NCBI GenBank assembly: GCA_031264885.1 | Contig: JAISDM010000103.1 | Coordinates: 1 to 16,335, forward strand | DNA length: 16,335 nt | Direction: 5' to 3' | Source: Peptococcaceae bacterium | Lineage (GTDB): Bacteria; Bacillota; Peptococcia; DRI-13; UBA5745 | Part shown: positions 1-7,202 of the stretch, one piece after another | Numbering within the stretch: position 1 is the stretch's first letter | Layout of the letters: each line of letters starts with the position of its first letter | Notes under the pieces: model-generated | The model's database searches: none | What the model saw: only the letters and a program-made list of their open reading frames with translations | Told to the model about the DNA's origin: nothing | Made by a program: the position numbers and the translations under genes

Positions 1-1260
1 TCGATTATGATGATTTCGTCTCTGTATAATATGGCCGATACATATTTTGTCAGTTTCCTCGGCACGAGCGCGACCGCCGCCGTCGGCGTGTCGTTTCCGC
101 TGATGGCGATTATTCAGGCCGTCGGTTTTTTCTTTGGCCATGGCACGGGGAACTTCATCTCCCGCGCCCTCGGCGCCAAAAGGAGGGACGACGCGGAGCA
201 AATGGCGGCGACCGGTTTCTTCTCTTCGTTTATCGGCGGAAGCGTTATTACCGTGCTGGGGCTGGTGTTTTTGGCGCCGCTCGCGCGGGTTTTGGGTTCC
301 ACGGACACGATACTGCCCTTCGCGATAGAGTATCTGCGCTTTATTTTGCTTGGCGCGCCGTTTCTCGTTTCTTCGTTTATGCTGAATAATCTGCTGCGTT
401 ATCAGGGCGGCGCGTTCTTCGCCATGATCGGCATGGTTTCCGGCGCGGTACTGAACCTCGCGCTGGATCCGCTTTTTATCTTCGTATTTCATCTCGGCGT
501 GACGGGCGCGTCGCTTGCCACCATGATCAGCCAAGCCCTGAGCTGCGTCTTGCTGTTTGCCGTCGGCTGCCGCCGCGGAGGGAACGTGCGGATTTCTCCG
601 CGCAATTTCGCGCCGTCGGCGGACAAGTACAAAGAGATGGTACGCGGCGGAATCCCCTCGCTGCTTCGGCAGATTGTGGCAAGCTTCGCGACGGTTCTGC
701 TCAATCACGTGGCAGGCGGATACGGCGACGCGGTCATCGCCGCGATGACCATTAACAACCGTGTTTTTCTGATGGCCGGGGCCGTGGTTATCGGGTTCGG
801 GCAGAGCTTTCAGCCGGTATGCGGATTCAACTACGGCGCGAAACGTTACGACCGGGTCAAAGCCGCGTTCCGGTTCTGCAACCGCCTTTCGTTCATATTA
901 TTGCTTGCCGTCTCGGTTCTCTGTTTCATACTTGCCCCTGAGATCGTCGCGCTTTTTCGCGCGGACGATCCGGATGTAATCGCCGTGGGCGCGTTTGCGC
1001 TCCGGGCGCAGTGCTTCAGCTTCCCTCTGTCGGGTTGGATCATGCTGGTCAGTTTTATGCTGCAAACGATTGGGAAGCCCGTTTCCGCAAGCGTTCTCGC
1101 GTCCGCGAGACAGGGACTGTTTTTGATTCCGCTGCTGCTGATCCTTGTCCCGGCTTGCGGCGTTCTCGGCATACAGATTTCCATCCCGATCGCCGACTGC
1201 TGCACTTTTCTCATCTCTTTGCCCTTCGGCATAATGGCGCTGCGGAGAGATCTGGCGTAG
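1..1260 (+). CDS. MATE-family multidrug/cation antiporter, 5' end missing
   Basis: An integral membrane efflux protein that would export drugs or other organic cations using an ion gradient. The frame is open from base 1 and holds 419 codons before TAG. The Met at base 7 is inside the first helix (the segment around YNMADTYFVSFLG is the usual MATE helix-1 region), so roughly 25-35 N-terminal residues and the true start lie outside the window. Long hydrophobic helices fill the whole protein in two halves. The segment NNRVFLMAGAVVIGFGQSF followed by QPVCGFNYGAKRYDRV is the typical MATE stretch between the halves. It converges on the nitroreductase gene. The family is confident from sequence pattern; the transported substrate cannot be inferred. 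Confidence 0.9.
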   Translation, partial: SIMMISSLYNMADTYFVSFLGTSATAAVGVSFPLMAIIQAVGFFFGHGTGNFISRALGAKRRDDAEQMAATGFFSSFIGGSVITVLGLVFLAPLARVLGSTDTILPFAIEYLRFILLGAPFLVSSFMLNNLLRYQGGAFFAMIGMVSGAVLNLALDPLFIFVFHLGVTGASLATMISQALSCVLLFAVGCRRGGNVRISPRNFAPSADKYKEMVRGGIPSLLRQIVASFATVLLNHVAGGYGDAVIAAMTINNRVFLMAGAVVIGFGQSFQPVCGFNYGAKRYDRVKAAFRFCNRLSFILLLAVSVLCFILAPEIVALFRADDPDVIAVGAFALRAQCFSFPLSGWIMLVSFMLQTIGKPVSASVLASARQGLFLIPLLLILVPACGVLGIQISIPIADCCTFLISLPFGIMALRRDLA

Positions 1261-1294
1261 GCGCCCCTGTTTCCCATTGGCCGACCGCGCCGCG

Positions 1295-1314
1295 GCGCAA
1301 ATGGAGTTTTGCGC
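1295..1314. terminator. stem-loop between convergent genes, weak terminator candidate
   Basis: GCGCAAA (1295-1301) and TTTGCGC (1308-1314) form a 7-bp stem with a 6-base loop. It lies just after a 12-bp self-complementary GC sequence at 1287-1298. It sits between the convergent MATE and nitroreductase stops, where a bidirectional terminator is expected. No run of T follows on either strand, so intrinsic termination is doubtful. Confidence 0.3.
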
Positions 1315-1322
1315 TAGAATTA

Positions 1323-1883
1323 TCATTGGATAAACGAAATTTTTGATGGGTCAGGCTCATGCGGTATACCGGGAGATTTTTCATATCCAAGCAAAACCGC
1401 CATTCCGCACTCATAACCATCCGGGAATTTCAGTTTGTTTTTAAAATGCGCGTTTTTGTTTCCGGCAAAAACAAAGGCCGCGAAACCACAGTGCAAACTC
1501 GCTAACCCTAAAGATGTGGCCGCTAAAACGGTATTTTGCGCTATAATGCCCAAATCAATCAATTCCGCTCCGGCGGGCTGGGCGGTTTTTACCGCAAAAA
1601 ACACCATACACGGCGCGTGATAAAAGAGTGTCCCCCCTCTGGATTGAAGATGTTGATAAGACGATTCATCCATCTTGCGCAGGTTGTCCAGGCCCTCTTT
1701 CTCCATTTCGGCAATCAGCGCTTTATTTGTCACGGCTATTACATGCCAAAACTGCCGGTTCATTCCGCTTGGAGATTGTATCGCCGCTTGAGTAATGGCC
1801 GCTAATTGTTCATTGGTCGGCAATTGTTCCGCAAAATCGCGGCATGAGTATCGCGCTTTAATATTTTTCAATGTCTCGTTCAT
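1323..1883 (-). CDS. nitroreductase-family FMN oxidoreductase
   Basis: A cytoplasmic flavoprotein of 186 residues expected to use NAD(P)H to reduce nitro compounds, quinones or similar acceptors. Visible family marks are the N-terminal FMN phosphate-binding motif RYSCRDF (residues 11-17), the SPSGMNRQFWHVI segment (37-49), and the late NTVLAATSLGLASLHCG helix and loop. The frame extends upstream, but the start chosen here (ATG at 1883) has AAGGAGG seven bases before it, and MNETLKNIKARYS is a normal family N-terminus. Length is typical for small nitroreductases. It is a single gene with its own promoter, between MATE on its 3' side and the divergent DUF2798 gene. The physiological substrate is unknown. 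Confidence 0.88.
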   Translation of the reverse strand: MNETLKNIKARYSCRDFAEQLPTNEQLAAITQAAIQSPSGMNRQFWHVIAVTNKALIAEMEKEGLDNLRKMDESSYQHLQSRGGTLFYHAPCMVFFAVKTAQPAGAELIDLGIIAQNTVLAATSLGLASLHCGFAAFVFAGNKNAHFKNKLKFPDGYECGMAVLLGYEKSPGIPHEPDPSKISFIQ

Positions 1884-1904
1884 AACACGCCTCCTTTTGC
1901 GCTT

Positions 1905-1933
1905 ATTGTATCCTATTTCCCGCAAAGTTTCAA
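1905..1933 (-). promoter_or_regulatory. sigma-70-type promoter of the nitroreductase gene
   Basis: Read on the minus strand: -35 TTGAAA (1933-1928), 17-base spacer, -10 TACAAT (1910-1905). Each hexamer has one mismatch to consensus. The predicted transcript would begin near 1898, immediately upstream of the AAGGAGG site at 1896-1890, giving a very short leader. Confidence 0.65.
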
Positions 1934-2031
1934 TTGAGCCTTCGCCCCATTTATTTTGCGTATCGTATCGCTCCAAACGGGCATCCTAATGACCAGTCAA
2001 GGGTTCTTAAACGCAAAAGGGGGATGCAAGC

Positions 2032-2247
2032 TTGAGCGTACGCCAAATTATTTTCTTTGGACTGTTTATGTCGGTCATTATGTCGATGTGCATGTCATTT
2101 GCTATGACGGCCATCAACGTCGGATTCAACAGCTATTTCACGCCGGCTTTTCTTTCCGGCTGGGGGATCGGGTTTATTGTGTCGCTTCCGCTTTCTTTTT
2201 TTCTGCCGCCCTTCATACAGAAGATCATGCAAAAGTATCATATATAG
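2032..2247 (+). CDS. DUF2798-family two-helix membrane protein
   Basis: A 71-residue inner-membrane protein of unknown function. Two hydrophobic helices are evident (about residues 5-30 and 41-63), with FMTAINVGF/FLSGWGIGFIVSLPLSFFLPP resembling the DUF2798 pattern (first helix, short loop with an aromatic, second helix with Pro, then a short basic tail QKIMQKYHI). The start is TTG, preceded by AAGGGGG about eight bases upstream; no ATG in this frame fits better. It diverges from the nitroreductase gene and precedes capA by about 108 bases. The family call is by pattern recall only. Confidence 0.68.
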   Translation: MSVRQIIFFGLFMSVIMSMCMSFAMTAINVGFNSYFTPAFLSGWGIGFIVSLPLSFFLPPFIQKIMQKYHI

Positions 2248-2274
2248 AGAATGGAAGCTCGGCAAAATCACCTA

Positions 2275-2301
2275 TTGACTTCAAATTCACTTCGATATAC
2301 C
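2275..2301 (+). promoter_or_regulatory. weak promoter candidate upstream of the CapA-like gene
   Basis: TTGACT (2275-2280) is a good -35. The best -10-like hexamers are TATACC with only a 15-base spacer, or TACCCT with 17. Its position 55-80 bases before the CapA-like gene is suitable, but the -10 match is poor. Confidence 0.3.
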
Positions 2302-2304
2302 CTT

Positions 2305-2346
2305 AAAGAAAGTAGCTTAGGGAAAGTAGCTTAAAGAAAGCAGCGG
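2305..2346 (+). repeat. three tandem 14-bp repeats before the CapA-like gene
   Basis: Units AAAGAAAGTAGCTT (2305-2318), AGGGAAAGTAGCTT (2319-2332) and AAAGAAAGCAGCGG (2333-2346). The last unit runs directly into the GGGAGG ribosome binding site. It would lie in the 5' leader, so copy-number change would alter leader length but not reading frame. Confidence 0.7.
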
Positions 2347-2355
2347 GAGGCGAAT

Positions 2356-3402
2356 GTGATGTCAAAAATTATTTTAGGTCTTGTCGGCGAAACCAACATA
2401 AACCGTCCCCGGCCGGAGACGGCTTTTGCCAAGGTACAGCCTATCCTGGACCGGGCGGATGTGCTGTTCGGGCATATGGAAAGCCCGGTCAGCGACCATC
2501 CTTCCGAGAACACCGACATGCCCGATCTGCCATTCAAAAGGGGCTGGGAATTCTCGAAGCCTGACAGCGTCAACGCGTGGAAGGCGGCCGGCTTTGACGC
2601 TGTCGGTACGGCTTCCAACGTCAGCGGCAGCGCGGAGGCGATTGTGCGCACCGTTGAGGAACTGGACAGGCTGGGCATCGCCCACGCCGGAACCGGCAGG
2701 AATATCGAGGAAGCCCGCAAGCCTGCCATCGTAGAGAAAAATGGCGCAAAATTCGGATTCTTGAGTTATACCAGTGTGTTTTATCCGCAATTTGTGCCCG
2801 CGCTGCCAAAGAGACCGGGCGCGGCCACCGTCAAGGCCGCGATGAGCATCGTTCCAAGCTGGCGCTCCGAGGAGATGCCGGGCGCCGCGCCTGCCGTCAA
2901 GACATGGCTGGACGAGAAAGAGAAGGCGCTCATGCTTGAAGACATCGCCAAACTCCGGCGGCAGGTGGATTATATCGTCTTATCCTGTCACTGGGGCGTA
3001 TCCAGCGATGAAAAGGTTCAGGATTATCAGACGGAACTGGTGTACGCGGCCATCGACGCCGGGGCGGACGTCATTATGGGGCATCATCCCCATCGGCCGC
3101 AGGCCATACAGATATACAAAGGGAAGCCCGTATTCTACAGTATGGGCAATTTCGCGTTTGACTGGTGGTTTTTGCGCGACAGTATGAAAGAGGGTGTCAT
3201 GGCCTATGTGACCCTGGAAAACGGAGCCGCGGCAAAGGTCAGCTTCGTTCCCGCGCGCAGAGAGGACGAGAGCAACGACATCGCCCCGCTGCCCCTGGAT
3301 TCGGAAGCCGGAATCGCCATTATAGAAACGGTTCGCAGACTCTCGAAGCCCTTCGGCACAAAACTCGAAGCCGCAGGGAACGAAGTCGTTGTCACTGTGT
3401 AA
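2356..3402 (+). CDS. CapA-family (PGA_cap) metallophosphatase-fold protein
   Basis: A CapA/PgsA-type protein of 348 residues with the calcineurin-like metallophosphatase fold. In Bacillus the namesake takes part in poly-gamma-glutamate export; many Clostridia carry free-standing homologues of unknown role. Motifs in order: GLVGETNINRP near the N-terminus (in place of the usual Gly-Asp motif), the GHMESPVS segment, LSCHWG (H212, W213), GADVIMGHHPH (H243, H244, H246) and GKPVFYSMGNFAFD (residues 256-269). No signal peptide or membrane anchor is seen, unlike Bacillus CapA, so a cytoplasmic role is possible. GTG at 2356 or the following ATG at 2359 can be the start; GGGAGG at 2345-2350 is better spaced for 2359. 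No capB/capC genes are adjacent. Confidence 0.87.
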   Translation: MMSKIILGLVGETNINRPRPETAFAKVQPILDRADVLFGHMESPVSDHPSENTDMPDLPFKRGWEFSKPDSVNAWKAAGFDAVGTASNVSGSAEAIVRTVEELDRLGIAHAGTGRNIEEARKPAIVEKNGAKFGFLSYTSVFYPQFVPALPKRPGAATVKAAMSIVPSWRSEEMPGAAPAVKTWLDEKEKALMLEDIAKLRRQVDYIVLSCHWGVSSDEKVQDYQTELVYAAIDAGADVIMGHHPHRPQAIQIYKGKPVFYSMGNFAFDWWFLRDSMKEGVMAYVTLENGAAAKVSFVPARREDESNDIAPLPLDSEAGIAIIETVRRLSKPFGTKLEAAGNEVVVTV

Positions 3403-3514
3403 GTTTCCACCGGATAAGTTTTCACGCGTTAGCATAATTTCGCAAAATCGCATTGTGAACACAATATACAGCGTGTTGCGAATCGTGATTTGAAAATTCA
3501 CGTCTATCAAGGAC

Positions 3515-3581
3515 GGGCGGCAGAATGCCGCCCCTACATATACGTCGTACACGGCGCCGTAGGGGCGGCATTCTGCCGCCC
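3515..3581. repeat. paired GC-rich palindromic repeat (REP-like), copies in both orientations
   Basis: A 23-base element at 3515-3537 recurs as its exact reverse complement at 3559-3581, separated by 21 bases. Each arm is itself a hairpin (GGGCGGCA, loop GAA, TGCCGCCC), and the two can also pair with each other. The same 23-base element occurs once more at 11673-11695. The flank at about 3478-3514 resembles the inverted flank of that second copy, so the repeat unit is longer than the palindrome. No protein is encoded; short frames here are artefacts. Confidence 0.85.
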
Positions 3582-3628
3582 GGGACCGTCCGGAAACGCA
3601 ATATCTTGTCATTCCGGCACCCCATCTT

Positions 3629-3743
3629 GTCATTCTGGGCTTGTCCCTGTATCGAGGTTCATTGGTTCATCATTTTTGGATTCCGGCATAAAGCCGGAAT
3701 GACGGGGGATAGACAAGCCCGGCAATATTTAGGGCGCGTTTCC
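3629..3743. repeat. mosaic palindromic repeat with CATTCTGGGCTTGTCCC and CAAGCCCGGCAATATTTA blocks
   Basis: A 19-base block (GTCATTCTGGGCTTGTCCC, 3629-3647) and a tail block (3712-3743) both recur in the same orientation at 11547-11565 and 11606-11638. The middle differs between copies and here holds an 8-bp hairpin, ATTCCGGC-ATAAA-GCCGGAAT (3680-3700). The pattern is that of non-coding dispersed intergenic repeats rather than an insertion sequence, as no transposase frame is present. Confidence 0.8.
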
Positions 3744-3776
3744 GTACGGTCCCGCCCATTTTGACAGACTTCGGGG

Positions 3777-4985
3777 TTAAGGAGACAGCGCGCCGCGGTA
3801 CCGCACGGGGGTCGTGCCCAGGCATCGGCGGAAGCTGCGGTTAAAGGTGCGCAGGGAGTTGTAGCCCACCGACAGGGCGATGTCGCCGATTTGCAGGTCG
3901 GTCACCCCCAGCAGGGCACAGGCGTAAGACAGGCGGATCCGCTCCAAAAGCTCGGGGAATGTCATGCCAAAATTCGCCTGCAAAATCCGGGTCACGGTGG
4001 TTTCTCCGATAAACAGGTACTCCGCCGCGTCCGCAGCCTTGATGGGATCCGCGTAACGCTCCAGCAAGAAGACCAATATATTCCAGGCCGTATCGCGGCG
4101 GATCCCCGCCGTAACACCGGACGCGCCGGCGCGGTACCGCTCGGGGGTTACGCCTTTGATCTCTTTGAAGACCCGGTGGAACGTGGCCAGGGAAGAATAC
4201 CCCACGTGCCGGGCAATGAAGGCGATGCTCAGCTCCTCAAAGCGCATCATGGCGCAGGCGTTGCGCACCCGCACCTCGTGCAGATTGGCGGCAAACCCCT
4301 GCCCGGTCAGCACACGCAGCGTATGCCCCAGCCGCACAGTGCTGACGCCCAGTTCCTTGGCCGCCGAAACGGCGTCGAATCCTTTTTTGTTAAAATACAG
4401 GTGGATTTGCTGCAAAGCCTTCCACCCGTCGGAACGGTGCAGGGGTTCGTCCCAGTGGGCGTTTCGGACGGATTCCCGGTAGAACAGGGAGAGAATCCGC
4501 ATCAGCCCGCTCAGCATGAAATTGCGGTAGTAATGATCCCGATGCCGGGATTCTTCCTCCATTTCGGCGAAAGCGTGAGCCACCCGCCGGACGTCCTCGG
4601 GAGAAAGCGTCACGAGAGGGCTTCCGTGTTCGAGCGTATCGCAGGCCGCAGGCTGATGCTGTCTGCTGACCCCCAGATACATAAGCAGGGAAAGGGGAAA
4701 ACTGCACCGGATGCCTTCCAGGCTTGCGCCTTTAGGCGCCGACAGACTGTACAGATGGAAAGGCAGAGCGCACAGCAGCATCCCGGGTTTTACGGAAAAA
4801 GAGAGACCGTTGATGTTCAGGGCGCCTTCACCGTCTTGGAAAAACAGTATTTGAACGCCGTCCTGTTTTTGGGCGGGCATATCTCCGCTCAAAATGAGCC
4901 TTTGGATCAGTATGTCGTCCAAGGGCATTTCCTGCTGGGCATAATAATTGTAAGAATAGGTATCCGGCTCGTTGTAGTGTTCCAT
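3777..4985 (-). CDS. AraC-family regulator with two tandem AraC DNA-binding domains
   Basis: A transcriptional regulator of 402 residues. Residues about 25-110 look like a beta-rich cupin-type sensor (ILFFQDGEGALNINGLSFSV then a PGMLL segment). A helical linker follows to about 185. Then there are two complete AraC-type double helix-turn-helix domains, about 188-286 and 299-398. Each ends in the family signature: IAFIARHVGYSSLATFHRVF followed by GVTPERYR, and IGDIALSVGYNSLRTFNRSF followed by GTTPVRYR. Usual family members have one such domain and about 250-330 residues. The start at 4985 is preferred over the upstream ATG at 5051 because GAGG lies about ten bases before it and nothing comparable precedes 5051. 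It diverges from the enoate reductase operon, which it most likely controls; the effector is probably the operon's substrate. Confidence 0.9.
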   Translation of the reverse strand: MEHYNEPDTYSYNYYAQQEMPLDDILIQRLILSGDMPAQKQDGVQILFFQDGEGALNINGLSFSVKPGMLLCALPFHLYSLSAPKGASLEGIRCSFPLSLLMYLGVSRQHQPAACDTLEHGSPLVTLSPEDVRRVAHAFAEMEEESRHRDHYYRNFMLSGLMRILSLFYRESVRNAHWDEPLHRSDGWKALQQIHLYFNKKGFDAVSAAKELGVSTVRLGHTLRVLTGQGFAANLHEVRVRNACAMMRFEELSIAFIARHVGYSSLATFHRVFKEIKGVTPERYRAGASGVTAGIRRDTAWNILVFLLERYADPIKAADAAEYLFIGETTVTRILQANFGMTFPELLERIRLSYACALLGVTDLQIGDIALSVGYNSLRTFNRSFRRCLGTTPVRYRGALSP

Positions 4986-5013
4986 TGCGCCGCGCCTCAC
5001 CTCACCGTTGGCT

Positions 5014-5033
5014 GTTATACTCGCGGGTATAAC
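5014..5033. promoter_or_regulatory. 20-bp dyad, candidate operator of the AraC regulator
   Basis: GTTATAC (5014-5020) and GTATAAC (5027-5033) flank TCGCGG; 18 of 20 positions are self-complementary. It lies between the regulator start and the operon start. It falls just downstream of the probable regulator transcription start and about 80 bases upstream of the probable operon promoter, a geometry suited to autorepression plus activation. AraC proteins more often bind direct repeats, so another dimeric regulator is possible. Confidence 0.5.
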
Positions 5034-5051
5034 CCTAATATTCCACATCAT

Positions 5052-5060
5052 ATCATAACA
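5052..5060 (-). promoter_or_regulatory. extended -10 promoter candidate for the AraC regulator gene
   Basis: On the minus strand, TGTTATGAT gives an extended -10 (TGN then TATGAT). No good -35 is visible upstream, which is tolerable with an extended -10. The transcript would start about 60 bases before the chosen start codon and would carry the 5014-5033 dyad in its leader. Confidence 0.4.
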
Positions 5061-5078
5061 TACCCCGGATTGAGAATC

Positions 5079-5107
5079 TTTTCACGCCGAATGACGTAAA
5101 CTATGAT
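5079..5107 (+). promoter_or_regulatory. promoter candidate for the enoate reductase operon
   Basis: -35 TTTTCA (5079-5084, four of six matches), 17-base spacer, -10 TATGAT (5102-5107, five of six). The weak -35 fits an activator-dependent promoter. An additional GCAAG-N7-CTTGC dyad (5116-5132) covers the predicted transcription start region. Confidence 0.4.
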
Positions 5108-5208
5108 AATGGTTTGCAAGAATATGACTTGCGCGCCGGCGGGTAAAAGTAGAAAATTTAAATAGCAGCTTTTTGCGCATTCCAAAAAAACTAGGGGGGA
5201 TATTGCCT

Positions 5209-7140
5209 ATGATGTTTCCAAAATTATTCTCGCCGATCAAAATCAGGGACCTGGAACTGAAAAACCGCATTGTTCTGCCGGCCATGGGCACCAAATTTAC
5301 CCGCGACAGATGTATCAACGATCAGATCATCAACTTCCATGTGGCGCGGGCCAAGGGCGGAACCGGACTCTCCATCCTGGAGGTCAGCAGCGTTCACGCG
5401 CCCAGCGCTCCCGGACACTATTTCTCCATTGCGGAAGACAGGTTTATTCCCGGCTTGCAGCGCTTTAACGAGGCGGTTCACGCGGCGGGGTCCAAAACCG
5501 CCATCCAGCTGTGGCAGGGCAGCATCGCTGTGGGCGCCGACCCCAACGCGCAGATTATCGTAGCCAGCGACATGCCTGTTTCTCCCGAATACACCATTCC
5601 AGGCGCCAGCCGCGAGCTCATCGCCGAACTGGTGGAATGTTACGGCCAGGCGGCGCGGCGCGCGGTAGAAGCGGGTTTCGACTCCATGGAAATCCACATG
5701 GCGCACAATTATATCCTGCACTCCTTCCTGTCAGGGGGAATCAACCGGCGTACCGATGAATACGGCGGCTCATTGGAGAACCGGGCCCGTTTCCCGCTGG
5801 CGGTCATTGACGCCGTCCGGGCCCGCATGCCCGGCGGTATGCCGCTGTTCATGCGCATTGACGCCCACGACGACTATCTCGAAGGGGGCCTGACCATTGA
5901 GGAGGTGATCCGGTTCTGCAAGTGGGCGGGAGAGAGAGGCGTCGATGTGCTGGATATCTCCAGGGGCAACATCATTACCGCCGGCCTTAAATATGAAGTG
6001 CCGCCCATAGACCTGGAGAAAGGCTTCAACATCGGGAACGCCGCCCGTATTCGCGAAGAGACCGGCATGATTACCGTTGGCGTGGGCCGAATCAACGATC
6101 CCGCCCTGGCGGAAGAAATCCTGGAGGCCGGCAAGGTGGACATGGTCGTTATGGGCCGCGCCCAGATCGCCGACCCGGAATTCTGCAACAAGGCCCGCGA
6201 GGGTCTGGTGGACGACATCGTCCGGTGCATAGGCTGTAACCAGGGGTGCTATGACGCCAACGAGCGTCAGGATATCCCCCATATTACCTGTTTGCGCAAT
6301 CCGGCTGTGGGATTGGAAGCGGAATATGAACTTAAAGCCGCCGATGTTCCCAAGACGGTGGCCATCGCGGGCGGCGGCATGGCGGGGATGGAGCTGGCCT
6401 GCACACTCAAACGGCGCGGGCACAACCCGATTCTCTTTGAGGCGTCGGATGCTTTGGGCGGCCAGTTTATACTGGCAGGCATGGCGCCCCGCAAGGCTGA
6501 GATGAAGGACGCGGCCATCCATCTAGGCAAGCAGGCGCAAAAAATGGGCGTGGACGTACGGCTCAACACCGCCCTCACTCCCGCTGTGCTTGAGGAACTC
6601 AAGCCTGACGCGGTGGTCAGCGCGGCCGGGGCCAAACCCATTCGGCTCAATGTGCCGGGCGCCGATGGGGCCAACGTATTCAGCTACCCCGAAATCCTGC
6701 GGGGAGAGCGGGTTCCCTCCGGCCATGTGGTGGTGGTCGGCGGCGGCATGGTAGGTCTTGAAACCGCCGAAAGCCTGATCCAGGCGGGCTGCAAAGTCAC
6801 CGTGGCGGAGATGCTGCCGGAGATGGCGGCGGATCTCGGCACCACGCGCAAAATCATCATCATGGAGAACCTGCACAAGGCGGGCGTTACACTTTGTACC
6901 AACACCAAATGTCTGCGAATCCAACCCGACGGCGTGGTGGTGGACCGGGAGGGCAGCGCCGAGACCATTCCCTGCGACGCGGCAGTCGTGGCGGTGGGCG
7001 CCGCCAGCACAGTCACGCCTGAATTGGAAGAAGCCGCGAAGAAGCTGGGCGTCCCCTATTACGCCATCGGCGATACGGTCAAACCCCGCCGCGCCATAGA
7101 CGCCACCGCCGAAGCGGCAAAACTGGCCAGGCGTATTTAG
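5209..7140 (+). CDS. BaiCD-like NADH:flavin oxidoreductase / enoate reductase (FMN, 4Fe-4S, FAD)
   Basis: A 643-residue old-yellow-enzyme of the 2,4-dienoyl-CoA reductase/BaiCD architecture: NAD(P)H to FAD to 4Fe-4S to FMN, which reduces (or in bile-acid catabolism oxidises) a C=C bond conjugated to a carbonyl. Residues 1-330 are the TIM barrel, with KNRIVLPAMGTKF, EIHMAHNYILHSF (H163, H166, Y168) and NRRTDEYGGSLENR. The cluster motif is C340-x2-C343-x3-C347-x11-C359, the spacing known from FadH. FAD- and NAD-binding glycine motifs start near 384 (AIAGGGMAG) and 507 (VVVVGGGMVGLE). Segments such as YEVPP(I/F)(D/N)L and GVDVLDISRGN resemble BaiCD as I recall it; no alignment was run. ATG 5209 has AGGGGGGA eight bases upstream, whereas the TTG at 5173 has none. 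First gene of the operon. The substrate is unknown. Confidence 0.92.
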   Translation: MMFPKLFSPIKIRDLELKNRIVLPAMGTKFTRDRCINDQIINFHVARAKGGTGLSILEVSSVHAPSAPGHYFSIAEDRFIPGLQRFNEAVHAAGSKTAIQLWQGSIAVGADPNAQIIVASDMPVSPEYTIPGASRELIAELVECYGQAARRAVEAGFDSMEIHMAHNYILHSFLSGGINRRTDEYGGSLENRARFPLAVIDAVRARMPGGMPLFMRIDAHDDYLEGGLTIEEVIRFCKWAGERGVDVLDISRGNIITAGLKYEVPPIDLEKGFNIGNAARIREETGMITVGVGRINDPALAEEILEAGKVDMVVMGRAQIADPEFCNKAREGLVDDIVRCIGCNQGCYDANERQDIPHITCLRNPAVGLEAEYELKAADVPKTVAIAGGGMAGMELACTLKRRGHNPILFEASDALGGQFILAGMAPRKAEMKDAAIHLGKQAQKMGVDVRLNTALTPAVLEELKPDAVVSAAGAKPIRLNVPGADGANVFSYPEILRGERVPSGHVVVVGGGMVGLETAESLIQAGCKVTVAEMLPEMAADLGTTRKIIIMENLHKAGVTLCTNTKCLRIQPDGVVVDREGSAETIPCDAAVVAVGAASTVTPELEEAAKKLGVPYYAIGDTVKPRRAIDATAEAAKLARRI

Positions 7141-7202
7141 GGCCAACATTTCGGACCCATATTTTGGATCACAGGATCCATAAAAAAGAGGAGGAAATAA
7201 CA

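Noticed and set aside
3473..3743. CRISPR array or insertion sequence at the repeat locus
   Set aside because: Repeats are palindromic and few, without regular spacers, and no cas or transposase frame is present.
3490..3764. Short frames encoding VGAAFCRP-like peptides in the repeat regions
   Set aside because: They arise from the palindromic repeats, recur at 11478-11738 for the same reason, and have no ribosome binding site.
3891..5099. A 402-codon plus-strand open frame opposite the AraC gene
   Set aside because: It is the antisense shadow of the regulator; its product is low-complexity, has no recognisable motif, and no ribosome binding site precedes it, whereas the minus frame has two clear AraC signatures.
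5224..6522. Long minus-strand frames opposite the first enoate reductase (and similarly 6523-7209, 8566-9537 and 9559-10515)
   Set aside because: Shadows of GC-rich coding sequence with no family motifs and no ribosome binding sites; the plus strand carries complete enzyme motifs throughout.
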